This document shows positions 13,068 through 20,496 of a DNA stretch of 20,684 nucleotides, piece by piece. Each line of letters starts with the position of its first letter. Position 1 is the first letter of the stretch. The stretch covers positions 1-20,684 of IMG/VR virus record IMGVR_UViG_3300007734_000445. One strand, given 5' to 3'. The DNA comes from a virus. Made by a program: the position numbers and the translations under genes. The notes beneath the pieces are model-generated. The model made no database searches. It had not been told where the DNA came from and was given only the letters and a program-made list of their open reading frames with translations.

Positions 13068-14561
13068 TCACCCTACAAGAATATCTATTTCCGTCTCTGG
13101 GCGTGTCGCAAAGTGCGTAACGAGTGCAGCGGCCACAGCAGCGCAGACCGCAGCTTGCGATGCGCGCCTTCCTATGACCCAGCCGCCATCGCCACGACGT
13201 AGCTGCACAGCCGAGAGTATTTGCGTCGTTAAATCGGTCTGACCCTTATGACGAAGCCGTCCCGAGTTAATCGCACCCAGTAGCTCGTCACAAGCCTGCG
13301 GATAGGCCGCGTCCATATCGAAAGTCGGGATTCCGGCCGGTTGGAGTCTTGCAGCTACAGCGCCACTTGTTCGCCGGCTATAAAGCAACCACTCCAAAGG
13401 GTACTTGCGCAAATAGGGAGCGGCTTCGTTAGCAATAGCACGATCATCTAGCTGGATGGCGTTCTCCCAAGTGTGAAGCAACTTTACGATGAACTTCTCT
13501 TCTCCGAGTTTCTGGGCTGCAACAAGCGCGGCAAATCTACGATCCGGCGAGCAATCGATTGCCATCCACGTTAGCTTCTCAGGATCGAGTTCGGCTTCTT
13601 CGTCTTGGCAGTTCTGCCACTCGGCCGCCCCAATGACGCTGGAGATGGTCTGAACCCACCGGCACAATACTTCGGTCATCACGACGTCGGCAGGGTCGTT
13701 GAAGACGGCTTTTATATTGTCAGGGTGAATCGTATGGCCGAGCGCCGGATTCGCAAAGGCTGCGTTTTCTAGACTTACCTCATCCGTCGGAGCGCTCCAT
13801 TCGAAATACCCGATGTCGTCCTCTGCGCCACTAGCTGCGGCCAGACCACGTTCCCTGAGCATATTCAAGACGATGCTGTGGGAATCGCCGGCGTTCGTGT
13901 AAGCCATGACCATTGGATTCTTAGCTGCGAGAAGGGTGTAGCGAAGTGAGGCGAAGGATTCCATATCGTGCATCTCTCGTAGCTCGTCGAGATGGATTGT
14001 CTCTGGCCTTGATACACCGCGAGCCGCTGAACCGCCGGCTTTGACGATGAACCTCGTACCCTTCAAAGTCTCGATTTCCTCCGAGCCGTGACTCCAACGA
14101 ATACGCTTAATCTGCTTGGCCAAGTAATCGCTTGTCTCAATCAGGCTGACCAACTGGCGAAATTGCTCAAGCGAGGTCGCAAGTCTATGAGCCGACCCGA
14201 TTTGCAGAGGTTCGTCCCAGAGAAAGAGACCGCCGAGAATTCTGACTTGCATCAGAAATGACTTTCCAGATTGTCGAGCTACGACGACCGTATTAATCGG
14301 CGATGCCCAGCGACCGTCCGGCTTGACCTTGTGCGTGTGTTCAAGAACGAACTTCTGCCACGGCATCAGTTCCACGCCGACTTCTTTTGCCAAATCTATG
14401 AGTTCGAAGCCCTTTGACGGCAGATCATTGAGCGGAGTATGAATTCTTGGCGTCGGATGGCCAAATAGCGGAGCTGATGTCGGCGCAATTCCCGACTGTA
14501 GCCGTTTAGAGCCTATTTCAACCACCTGCCCACCAAGTACGACTTGATCATCACTATTCAT
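13068..14561 (-). CDS. terL: Terminase large subunit, unit Y
   Basis: A 497-residue packaging motor. Walker A ARQSGKS at 95-101, Walker B TIHLDE at 188-193, coupling motif AYTNAGD at 220-226, and the C-terminal RNase H-like nuclease starting at IDCSPD with D336. The ATG lies 8 bases inside the HNH gene. No small terminase subunit is seen between HNH and terL; either HNH takes part of its role or terS is unrecognised. The sequence clearly differs from the TerL start at 1-61. The gene marks the left end (in transcription order) of unit Y. Confidence 0.95.
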   Translation of the reverse strand: MNSDDQVVLGGQVVEIGSKRLQSGIAPTSAPLFGHPTPRIHTPLNDLPSKGFELIDLAKEVGVELMPWQKFVLEHTHKVKPDGRWASPINTVVVARQSGKSFLMQVRILGGLFLWDEPLQIGSAHRLATSLEQFRQLVSLIETSDYLAKQIKRIRWSHGSEEIETLKGTRFIVKAGGSAARGVSRPETIHLDELREMHDMESFASLRYTLLAAKNPMVMAYTNAGDSHSIVLNMLRERGLAAASGAEDDIGYFEWSAPTDEVSLENAAFANPALGHTIHPDNIKAVFNDPADVVMTEVLCRWVQTISSVIGAAEWQNCQDEEAELDPEKLTWMAIDCSPDRRFAALVAAQKLGEEKFIVKLLHTWENAIQLDDRAIANEAAPYLRKYPLEWLLYSRRTSGAVAARLQPAGIPTFDMDAAYPQACDELLGAINSGRLRHKGQTDLTTQILSAVQLRRGDGGWVIGRRASQAAVCAAVAAALVTHFATRPETEIDILVG

Positions 14562-14844
14562 GGCTTAGGCTAACCGTTTCGGGGAGATTGTTTACATGGA
14601 GAGTCGGGGGTGTCAAAGGCTGTTCAAAAAAACGGCCACCTTTCGATAAATTGCACTTTTGGCAAAGAGTCTGCAAATTCTCATCTAGGTCACTGCCGTT
14701 TAAGCGTCTCGGCACGATGTGATCGATGTGCAACTTACCTTCAGTCTCTCCACACCTTTGGCAGCAATAGCCATCACGCATCAAGATTCGTTTGCGGATT
14801 GCAGCACGCTTTGCGCTGCTTCCACCACTCCAAACGCTTGCCAT
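14554..14844 (-). CDS. HNH endonuclease at the X-Y junction
   Basis: A 96-residue HNH nuclease with C28/C31, D41-H42, N56, C61/C64 and N65 in the expected order. It starts by TGATG overlap with the X hydrolase stop and ends 8 bases inside the Y TerL gene. Because upstream genes belong to unit X and downstream genes to unit Y, the genome junction must lie in or beside this gene; no scar, direct repeat or att-like sequence is evident. The codons for TPPTLH are identical to the left HNH copy. Confidence 0.92.
   Translation of the reverse strand: MASVWSGGSSAKRAAIRKRILMRDGYCCQRCGETEGKLHIDHIVPRRLNGSDLDENLQTLCQKCNLSKGGRFFEQPLTPPTLHVNNLPETVSLSHE
14595..14613. other. Candidate cos or packaging element, right copy
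   Basis: Identical 19 bases to 95-113, again 34 bases before the TerL start. If this is the terminase cutting site it defines a unit of exactly 14,500 bp and gives unlike genomes compatible ends. It is a candidate only: no overhang or nick position can be read from sequence. Confidence 0.35.
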
Positions 14845-15317
14845 CAGTAATGACCTACTCTTTCGTGAAATCTCCAGGCGTTACACATTGAACCATATCG
14901 ATGATTGATGTATTTGATTGTTGCATCTATCTGACGATAACCATCGAGATTGCGATAGTGCTGTGATCGCATCTGACCTAAGCCGTAATGACTGCCATTC
15001 TTTGCATTTACATTCCACCTGGATTCTTTGTAAATGATTCGTGAAAAGCATTTGAATTGCTCGTAATTTACTAGCCTTGAATGTGCATATAGCTTGTAAT
15101 GATCCACGCTGTTTGCTTGTGCGGGTTGCACGTTTATTGCTAAAGAGCCTATCAATAGGCATAGGCCTGGCATTAGCTTCACTACTCGCTGCGAGCTACA
15201 CCGGCACACCGGCTCTCGCGAGAGCATGAAGCGTACCGACGATGTCAAGTGAATCAGCGAATTGTGGATAAGTCGAACGGGGCTTCGGCGTGTTGTCCAC
15301 AGGTTATCCACAGGCAT
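14844..15317 (-). CDS. Secreted SLT/lysozyme-like peptidoglycan hydrolase, unit X
   Basis: A 157-residue homologue of 341-829. Hydrophobic signal at about 50-64 with cleavage after AQA (68); catalytic domain with E98 (YKESRWNVNAKNGSHYGLGQMR) and cysteines C90 and C145. ATG 15317 is preferred because it overlaps the upstream stop (TGATG); TTG 15320 is possible. Signal segment and enzyme align well with Y, whereas the first 45 residues differ because the DNA there is read in another frame in part, although DnaA-box sequences are kept. Confidence 0.82.
   Translation of the reverse strand: MPVDNLWTTRRSPVRLIHNSLIHLTSSVRFMLSREPVCRCSSQRVVKLMPGLCLLIGSLAINVQPAQANSVDHYKLYAHSRLVNYEQFKCFSRIIYKESRWNVNAKNGSHYGLGQMRSQHYRNLDGYRQIDATIKYINHRYGSMCNAWRFHERVGHY
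15212..15225. repeat. 14-bp perfect palindrome GCTCTCGCGAGAGC
   Basis: A perfect two-fold symmetric 14-mer in the N-terminal extension of the X hydrolase gene, 37 bases from the DnaA-box cluster. Just before it, ccggcacaccgg forms another small inverted repeat. The symmetry suits a dimeric DNA-binding protein. Y has a different inverted repeat at the equivalent place. Confidence 0.5.
15263..15312. other. DnaA-box cluster, candidate replication origin of unit X
   Basis: Three perfect DnaA-type 9-mers lie in 50 bases: TGTGGATAA at 15263-15271 (reverse), TTGTCCACA at 15293-15301 and TTATCCACA at 15304-15312. TTGTCCACA is the form favoured in high-GC actinobacteria and TTATCCACA the general bacterial form. 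Order and orientation match unit Y. The cluster lies in the first 18 codons of the hydrolase gene. Confidence 0.65.
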
Positions 15318-15487
15318 CAATCCTTACCCCATCCAGTACCCTTGAAATGGATTGGCGTTGATGTCCAAACCCTTTCCATTTGAACCAGGCAGAATTGGCA
15401 TGATGGATAGACGAATGATTCGTCAAATGCTGCCTTAACTGTGGCTATCGTGCTGCACACTGGGCATCTGAATTCATAGCTCGGCAT
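15317..15487 (-). CDS. FmdB-family-like zinc ribbon protein, unit X
   Basis: A 56-residue protein resembling the FmdB zinc ribbon family: MPSYEFRCPVC at the start, C8/C11 and C30/C33 as ligands, and the C-terminal HFKGTGWGKD that matches the family's usual ending. ATG 15487 is chosen because it overlaps the upstream zinc ribbon gene and fits the family start. FmdB was named as a putative regulator in methylotrophs; in phages its role is unknown. It occupies the slot that holds the Dam-type methylase in unit Y. Confidence 0.75.
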   Translation of the reverse strand: MPSYEFRCPVCSTIATVKAAFDESFVYPSCQFCLVQMERVWTSTPIHFKGTGWGKD

Positions 15488-15638
15488 CTTCGACCTCAAA
15501 TAGCTGAATCCCTAATACGCCGCAGCTCATGCACTCGACGCAATGTACGTTTGGTGGCAGGTTATCGTGAACCTTGACGATTTTGTGATCTGTGGCCTTC
15601 TTCTCGATCCGACAATCAAGCTTGACTGACTTGAGCAT
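15474..15638 (-). CDS. Small zinc ribbon protein, unit X
   Basis: A 54-residue protein from ATG 15638 (GGAG site upstream). Cysteines at 9, 33, 36 and 39; the first CxxC pair of the Y homologue (1301-1456) is reduced to one cysteine here, so zinc binding may be altered. HDNLPPNVHCVEC matches NNLPPNVKVLEC of Y. It overlaps the nuclease-like gene by 23 bases and the FmdB-like gene by 14. Confidence 0.68.
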   Translation of the reverse strand: MLKSVKLDCRIEKKATDHKIVKVHDNLPPNVHCVECMSCGVLGIQLFEVEDAEL

Positions 15639-16107
15639 AGATACTCCTATTCAGATTTTCGATGGGATTTAGGTCTGATGGATTGATCCAATATGACCCA
15701 TCGCTACGTTTGCGCTGTGGCCTGCGTGCCATACCAATGGGAATCCAGCCGACGATGTAATAGTTTGGTGAATTGCCAGTGACTAGCACTGCCACATCTT
15801 CAGCCCTGTCACGATCACGCAATATTAGACATCCATCTTTCCAGGGTGTGTGTTTGACTTCGAGATTCCAGCCCACATCAGCTTTGCTTTTGAATGTATT
15901 GACTGTTGGCTTAAATGGAATGTCTCGATGAAAGTATTTATGTACGGCATTTTCAGCCCCTATCGCTTCGCCATTGCGGGCAATGTCCTGGAATAAATTC
16001 ATCTTCTGCACGCTGTAATCGTTCATGCCTTCTGATCCATAGGCACGCAGTAGGGCATAAGCCGCACACGTCATTTCCTCGTCGTGTGTGAGCTTGACCG
16101 GAATCAT
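15616..16107 (-). CDS. Putative PD-(D/E)XK-fold nuclease, unit X
   Basis: A 163-residue homologue of 1437-1952. The E52 (GAENAVHKYF), D77 and E83-V-K85 (KADVGWNLEVK) pattern is kept, as are DRDRAEDVAVLVTGNSPNYYIVGWIP and the late NPIENLNRSIY. N-terminal thirds share little. ATG 16107 overlaps the preceding stop (ATGA). Retention of the putative catalytic residues between diverged copies supports an active enzyme; the fold call is by motif only. Confidence 0.62.
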   Translation of the reverse strand: MIPVKLTHDEEMTCAAYALLRAYGSEGMNDYSVQKMNLFQDIARNGEAIGAENAVHKYFHRDIPFKPTVNTFKSKADVGWNLEVKHTPWKDGCLILRDRDRAEDVAVLVTGNSPNYYIVGWIPIGMARRPQRKRSDGSYWINPSDLNPIENLNRSIYAQVSQA

Positions 16108-16298
16108 TTACACTCCCGGCAAAGCCACATCAATGACTGGCCTTGATTTTTGACCATATAGCCACCATCAAGTGATTTCCACATTTGGCATTTATCACAC
16201 CAATCGATTTGAATGGGCAGATTCTCGCGAATCTCTGTTCCATCCTCTTTGATGGTTAATGAATCGCCGTTAGGCTTTTGAATAAATAGCTCACCCAT
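16104..16298 (-). CDS. Small zinc ribbon protein, unit X
   Basis: A 64-residue protein with CDKC and a C-terminal CREC pair. The N-terminal 30 residues (FIQKPNGDSLTIKEDGTEIREN) are beta-like and absent from the 44-residue Y relative. ATG 16298 overlaps the upstream stop (TGATG) and is preferred over GTG 16316. Function unknown. Confidence 0.68.
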   Translation of the reverse strand: MGELFIQKPNGDSLTIKEDGTEIRENLPIQIDWCDKCQMWKSLDGGYMVKNQGQSLMWLCRECK

Positions 16299-16915
16299 CA
16301 GATTTGCTCTTTCCACTTGCCGTCACTGCCTAGTACGTACCAAATAGGCTTGCACTGATTGGCTTTGACTTTCTCCGGGCAGACGTGGCCACGATAGGGC
16401 TTGCCTGTTTTTGGTGAATCGCCTTCCTTCAGGATCATGTGACCATGTGAGCAGATAGGGGCTTCAGATTCAAGCTTGCCGCCTAATTCACTGGCTATTT
16501 GCTCGACTGCCGATTTTGCTGTGGTGAATCCATCTTCCCAAATTGGCTTTGCCCACGGATCATCCTCGACGAAGGCTTTTGGCATCGTCTCGACTTGCTG
16601 CATTGATTCCAAACTAGGTTTAGTCTCCGCACCTAATACCACCGAAGCGCACCTGCCAATTGCAGAGCTGACTGTGTCCTCTACGTACCAGCGTTTCATT
16701 TGAACGTTATATGCCCCGACCATGCCGTGTGCATAGTCGATGGCTGCCGGCTTTTCATCCTCGTAATGACGATAAATACGGCACTCGATTAGAATGTAAC
16801 CTTTTTCCGGGTTCCAGTCGATGATCGATGTCTCGATGCGGTTTGTGGGAAATGTGGCGTGCAGCCGAATCACTTTCTGATTGACTGTCTCGTATCCATC
16901 CAGGAATCCGGCCAT
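16298..16915 (-). CDS. Putative ssDNA-annealing or binding protein with C-terminal zinc finger, unit X
   Basis: A 205-residue homologue of 2083-2733: GFLDGYETVNQKV, FPTNRIETS, GYILIECRIYRHYED and DTVSSAIGR in the first 90 residues, and a zinc finger with C155, H157, C179 and C188 followed by PIWYVLG. The start ATG 16915 lies immediately after the upstream TAA. The middle segment (about 95-150) is variable. The relation to annealing proteins is a pattern-level inference. Confidence 0.6.
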   Translation of the reverse strand: MAGFLDGYETVNQKVIRLHATFPTNRIETSIIDWNPEKGYILIECRIYRHYEDEKPAAIDYAHGMVGAYNVQMKRWYVEDTVSSAIGRCASVVLGAETKPSLESMQQVETMPKAFVEDDPWAKPIWEDGFTTAKSAVEQIASELGGKLESEAPICSHGHMILKEGDSPKTGKPYRGHVCPEKVKANQCKPIWYVLGSDGKWKEQI

Positions 16916-17059
16916 TTATTTGACCGCCTTTGATAGTGCCTGGCCTCGACGATAACCGATTGCCTTGCCTTCTTTGTAGCCATCCTCACGGCCTGCGTAG
17001 TAACCGCAGACCAAAGCGAAGATATGTGTCATCACAAGGATGATTTGTAGAATTGTCAT
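16916..17059 (-). CDS. Small membrane protein with Gly/Tyr-rich tail, unit X
   Basis: A 47-residue protein: membrane segment about 3-18 (ILQIILVMTHIFALVC), then GYYAGREDGYKEGKAIGYRR with glycines every 3-4 residues. The ATG at 17059 has GGGAG five bases upstream, inside a palindrome. It is the homologue of the 55-residue gene at 2730-2897. It may anchor the downstream DNA-metabolism proteins at the membrane, which is speculation. Confidence 0.74.
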   Translation of the reverse strand: MTILQIILVMTHIFALVCGYYAGREDGYKEGKAIGYRRGQALSKAVK

Positions 17060-17064
17060 TTGTT

Positions 17065-17092
17065 CTCCCGACGGGAGCTTGTCGATTCTCCC
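17065..17092 (-). promoter_or_regulatory. Candidate Shine-Dalgarno switch, unit X
   Basis: Transcript order: GGGAG (17088-17092), CUCCC (17073-17077), GGGAG (17065-17069, ribosome site). The middle element can pair with either, as in unit Y. The pair nearest the gene is also a DNA palindrome (CTCCCGACGGGAG, 17065-17077) that could be a repressor site. Surrounding bases differ from Y, so the arrangement itself appears to be what is kept. Confidence 0.4.
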
Positions 17093-17094
17093 TA

Positions 17095-17122
17095 CCTATA
17101 AGGTGACGCATCGGGCTGACAA
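17095..17122 (-). promoter_or_regulatory. Possible promoter for the DNA-metabolism cassette, unit X
   Basis: TTGTCA (17117-17122, coding strand) and TATAGG (17095-17100) are 16 bases apart, in the only gap of promoter size in this unit. The -10 match is only partial and no equally good pair was found in the unit Y gap, so confidence is low. Confidence 0.28.
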
Positions 17123-17153
17123 TTGCAAGAATCCCGCCTAAATATCGGCGTGT

Positions 17154-17345
17154 CTAATGCCTGCCATGATCGTTTAGGTGCTGAATGAGCAAAGCCCTGA
17201 TTTCCCTGACGTCATGGCGTAGGCCATCGGCAAAGCCGTTTGAGACTGGCCGGGAATTGCGTTCGGACTTAGCTGCAAAGATTGCTGCAATGGCAGAGAT
17301 AGTTGCCGCCGCTATTACGCCGACGGCCTGGATAGTCTCGGTCAT
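17154..17345 (-). CDS. Single-span membrane protein, unit X
   Basis: A 63-residue protein with an N-terminal membrane helix (about 5-24) and a soluble tail ending LRHDVREIRALLIQHLNDHGRH, a pattern common in small actinophage proteins downstream of holins. It forms ATGA overlap with the holin stop. It replaces the lipoprotein and two-span protein found after the holin in unit Y. A lysis-related role is possible from position. Confidence 0.68.
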   Translation of the reverse strand: MTETIQAVGVIAAATISAIAAIFAAKSERNSRPVSNGFADGLRHDVREIRALLIQHLNDHGRH

Positions 17346-17527
17346 TTGTCATTGACGCCAAACTGCTTATCGTTGGGATTGAGCCAACGGATGATGACTG
17401 GCAATACGGCAGCTGCGCCAGCGGCGATGATTGCCTTTGGATCAGTTACTCCGGCAAGATAGACGGCCAAAGAAGCTGCCAAGAAGGATCGTGCCCAACT
17501 AGCCGCCATCGCCTTAAATTCAGTCAT
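17342..17527 (-). CDS. Holin, unit X
   Basis: A 61-residue membrane protein with ASWARSFLAASLAVYLAG and AAAVLPVIIRWLNPNDKQFGV, closely matching the Y holin. Two hydrophobic stretches at about 13-25 and 34-48. The ATG lies 8 bases inside the M15 gene end. It should form the membrane lesion that lets the M15 endolysin out. Confidence 0.8.
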   Translation of the reverse strand: MTEFKAMAASWARSFLAASLAVYLAGVTDPKAIIAAGAAAVLPVIIRWLNPNDKQFGVNDK

Positions 17528-17981
17528 TTTCTTTCTCCAATTTTGCTATCAACGCAGCGACCTTCGCCGGTGGCAAAGCAATTTCAAAGTGCATTTCGTC
17601 TTTGCGATTGCGGTAATCGCCACCCCAAATTAAGCCATATTTTTTGGCCAAAGCTCGGATCATCGGCACTTTCTCGTTTGGGAATGTTCCGACCTTGCCT
17701 AATGGATGGCGTGTGGCATTTAGATCGATGGCCGTACCGGATGAATGGTTGGAAAGCTTCCCCACATTTCCGCGAATATCCCTAAAGGCGTATCCCCAAT
17801 CATCCGGTGTGCCCCCATCGATTTGCTCGATAAGTTTGTCGAATTCGCAGGCGAACCCAATGAGCAATGGTGCAACGGCTTCGGCGCATTGAAGCTTCAA
17901 TGACGTACCAGGTACGGCAAATGACTTCACTCCGATTGAGGCCTTGTCCTTAGACGCAGGCCAGCCGTTTGCAGAAATCAT
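17520..17981 (-). CDS. M15-family peptidase endolysin, unit X
   Basis: A 153-residue zinc peptidase with H79 and D86 (SNHSSGTAIDLNA) and H131 with E129 (DEMHFEI). The LGKVGTFPNEKVPMIRALAKKYGL block is identical to unit Y, one of the best conserved proteins between the units. The ATG overlaps the upstream stop (ATGA). Endolysin role from family and holin neighbour. Confidence 0.92.
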   Translation of the reverse strand: MISANGWPASKDKASIGVKSFAVPGTSLKLQCAEAVAPLLIGFACEFDKLIEQIDGGTPDDWGYAFRDIRGNVGKLSNHSSGTAIDLNATRHPLGKVGTFPNEKVPMIRALAKKYGLIWGGDYRNRKDEMHFEIALPPAKVAALIAKLEKEND

Positions 17982-18241
17982 TTGAGCAATAATGCCGCTT
18001 CTTCAGCTGTAAGGCCTAGACGATCCAAAATTGACTGTTTTTGGGCATTTATTTCTTTTTGCAATTTGATTTCAGTGGCTTCAATTTTTGCAATTTCAGC
18101 ATCAATTTCAGATTGTGTTGGTGCATCTCCTTCAAGCACATCCCATTGAATGGATGAAATGTCACCGCCAACGATTGAAAATTCTGCCGTTGGTCGGAGT
18201 GATTTAATTGCTAGGATTAACTTTTCAGCGGTAGTTTGCAT
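17978..18241 (-). CDS. Small fibre-associated protein, unit X
   Basis: An 87-residue protein: a beta-like N-terminus (ATG 18241, TAATG overlap with the fibre stop) with FSIVGGDISSIQWDVLEGDAPTQSEIDA, which resembles XkdW-like proteins found after phage fibre genes, then a helix and the C-terminal LGLTAEEAALLLK shared with unit Y. Likely a fibre accessory or chaperone. Confidence 0.66.
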   Translation of the reverse strand: MQTTAEKLILAIKSLRPTAEFSIVGGDISSIQWDVLEGDAPTQSEIDAEIAKIEATEIKLQKEINAQKQSILDRLGLTAEEAALLLK

Positions 18242-19236
18242 TATGCACCAATTTCCATGAGAATGATCACTGAAGTGTTGTTGTCACTTTGTGCTGTGAT
18301 TGATCCAGAATTTGATGTGGAAAAAATCGCAGCCTGTGTTTTGTAGGTTGTTGCGGAAGTTGTAGCTGGTGAATCTAAATATGAAACACTGACAATTTGA
18401 CGAAATGCGTTGTTTCCATCACCAGGCGCACCTGTTCTAAATCCGACGGCTAAATTTCCGTTACCACCGCCGTTCCATACTGTGGTGGAATCTCTCACAA
18501 TGTTGTACCCAAATGCACTGAAAGTATCAACTCGTGCTTGATAAATTTGTTGGCTAACAATGACCATGATTTTACTTGTCGCGGAAGTTGGCGTGATTGA
18601 GCATGATAAACCTGTGTTTGTCATTGAAGTTGAAGCGATTGCCACGTCTGTGGTTGTAGTGGCTTGAACGACTTGCAGCACTTTACCGCCGCCGCCAGCT
18701 GTGCCCCATTTGAGGCCAGTTGCAGTCGTTGAATCGGCCATAAGTACCTGACCGTTTGTGCCAACGGCTAGACGTGAAACTGTGTCTGCCGCTGTTGCAG
18801 CTATTAAATCTCCTTTTGCATCCACAATTGATTTCGCAACTGCGCCGTTTGCAAGATCATACGCAGATTTGACTGCATTTGGCGTTGCCGCCGTGGTGGT
18901 CGATGTGCTTGACGTTGAATCGGTGAGCTGAACCGCACCCGCCTGTGTTGTCGATGCTGACTGAATTCCCACTGTAATTGCGCCGGATGTGCCACCGCCT
19001 GTAAGTGGTGAAGTGGCTGTGATTCCCGTGATGTCACCTTGATCGTTGGCGATCCACACGAAATCCATATCGGTATTTGAATTCTTTGCCAGGATTTGAC
19101 CAGTAGTGCCGCCAAGTAGGTCGGCCATCGATGTCGCAACGGCTTGCCCAAATACTTCAAAATCGGCAGGCAGGTCTGTGACCAGGTCTGTGTTTGTTGG
19201 CATCTGCCAGCCAAACGGCGTTGTTGGATTGCTCAT
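18241..19236 (-). CDS. Tail fibre / receptor-binding protein, unit X
   Basis: A 331-residue protein starting MSNPTTPFGWQMPTNTDLV, with about 60 residues nearly identical to the Y fibre (VTDLPADFEVFGQAVATSMA, DLLGGTTGQ), then repeat-like shaft sequence (SGAITVGIQSASTTQAGAVQL, AKSIVDAKGDLIAATAADTV) seen in many aquatic phage fibres. The distal part (KVLQVVQATTTTDVAIAST to LMEIGA) is unrelated to Y, pointing to a different receptor. Confidence 0.82.
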   Translation of the reverse strand: MSNPTTPFGWQMPTNTDLVTDLPADFEVFGQAVATSMADLLGGTTGQILAKNSNTDMDFVWIANDQGDITGITATSPLTGGGTSGAITVGIQSASTTQAGAVQLTDSTSSTSTTTAATPNAVKSAYDLANGAVAKSIVDAKGDLIAATAADTVSRLAVGTNGQVLMADSTTATGLKWGTAGGGGKVLQVVQATTTTDVAIASTSMTNTGLSCSITPTSATSKIMVIVSQQIYQARVDTFSAFGYNIVRDSTTVWNGGGNGNLAVGFRTGAPGDGNNAFRQIVSVSYLDSPATTSATTYKTQAAIFSTSNSGSITAQSDNNTSVIILMEIGA

Positions 19237-19245
19237 ATTTTCTCC

Positions 19246-20496
19246 TTATGCGACCACTAGGGCATTTTCCCATGTGAGAGTGTTTGAAATCGTGTTCCAC
19301 TGTTCCGACACGCTGACATCTTCCCACTTCATTGCTTGCAATGAGTAGGCCAATGGCGAAAGCAAAGCCGTGACAGAAATGGTGTTATATCCGGCTGACC
19401 ATTGCCAACCCTCGACGAATCCGGCGTATTGACCCGATGACATATTGGCCGGCAAATCAGAAATACGCAGCGGCAGACCCATGAAAATATTGATTAAGGA
19501 ATCACGATCAGCATCGTCAATTTCCGGGTTTGTTAGCTCAAATCGAATCGACTGCATCATATATTGCGGGTAGGCACGCAGTTTGAGATAGAAAGCCGCT
19601 TGATCTTCGGCATCTACTTGATCGTGCAAAGTAGTGTTGATGATTTGTGCTAAACGGCCAAAAATAGCCACTGAAGTCAAATCTTGATCCGTTACCTGGC
19701 TCGATGAATTGTGGCCATATTTGATGGTCAAGTCATTTCGCACATCGCCTGCCCTAGTCTGAATCTTGATTCCAGGGGCAATGGCTTGAGCTGCCGAAAC
19801 GTCGGTGTATCCGTTGGCTGCTAAATAAATAGATCGATGAGTCGAGTCGGCGTAGGAAATCTGACCTTGAGCATTTTCGTAAATGTAGCCAAGCCCTGAC
19901 GTGGCCAGCGATGCGACCAATGAATAAACGTCGGTGACATCGGCTGACCTAGCTGCGAGATCATAATTGCCAGGTGTGTCAATTTCTCCCAAACCTGTAT
20001 TTTCGGCATTTGCCCATATAGTGGTTGCCGGTGTGTAAGTAGCCCAAGTGAGAGCTCCGGGAACTTCTGACCAGTTGTTGAGAAGCAAATCCGTGAGAAC
20101 TGTATCGATTTGCGTGCCGTCAAATGCTCGATTAAGTGATGCGCTGTATAAGGCCTTTTGGAGCCTAGATAATGCACCCAAAGCCACGATTGTGATTGAT
20201 TGCGTGATTCCAATGCTTCCCGCATTTGCCACTTCGATGCTTAGATCAACGATGGAACCGCCAAAGATAGGCACGAAAACGTCATTTGAATCCTTTAAGC
20301 CTATTCCCACGGAATCGTTGATATTAAATTCCACTTGAGACTGCATGACGTTATACAAGGTCAAGCTGCAATATCCGGCCTGTGCCTGTTCATAAATGTT
20401 TGTGCGGCCACTTGTAATGCTTAGATTTGCCAGCACGAATTCGGTGTAATCCACGCCATTAATAGTGACCTGCCAAACGGGATTGAATACTGTCAT
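19246..20496 (-). CDS. Minor tail protein (tail tip), unit X
   Basis: A 416-residue homologue of 5223-6470, beginning MTVFNPVWQVTINGVDYTEF with the block LANLSITSGRTNIYEQAQAGY, and matching along its whole length (GLGEIDTPGNYDLAARSADVTDVYSLV, YADSTHRSIYLAANGY, AGFVEGWQWSAGYN). The ATG overlaps the tape measure stop (ATGA). Nearly the same length as in Y, as expected for a structural hub. Confidence 0.8.
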   Translation of the reverse strand: MTVFNPVWQVTINGVDYTEFVLANLSITSGRTNIYEQAQAGYCSLTLYNVMQSQVEFNINDSVGIGLKDSNDVFVPIFGGSIVDLSIEVANAGSIGITQSITIVALGALSRLQKALYSASLNRAFDGTQIDTVLTDLLLNNWSEVPGALTWATYTPATTIWANAENTGLGEIDTPGNYDLAARSADVTDVYSLVASLATSGLGYIYENAQGQISYADSTHRSIYLAANGYTDVSAAQAIAPGIKIQTRAGDVRNDLTIKYGHNSSSQVTDQDLTSVAIFGRLAQIINTTLHDQVDAEDQAAFYLKLRAYPQYMMQSIRFELTNPEIDDADRDSLINIFMGLPLRISDLPANMSSGQYAGFVEGWQWSAGYNTISVTALLSPLAYSLQAMKWEDVSVSEQWNTISNTLTWENALVVA

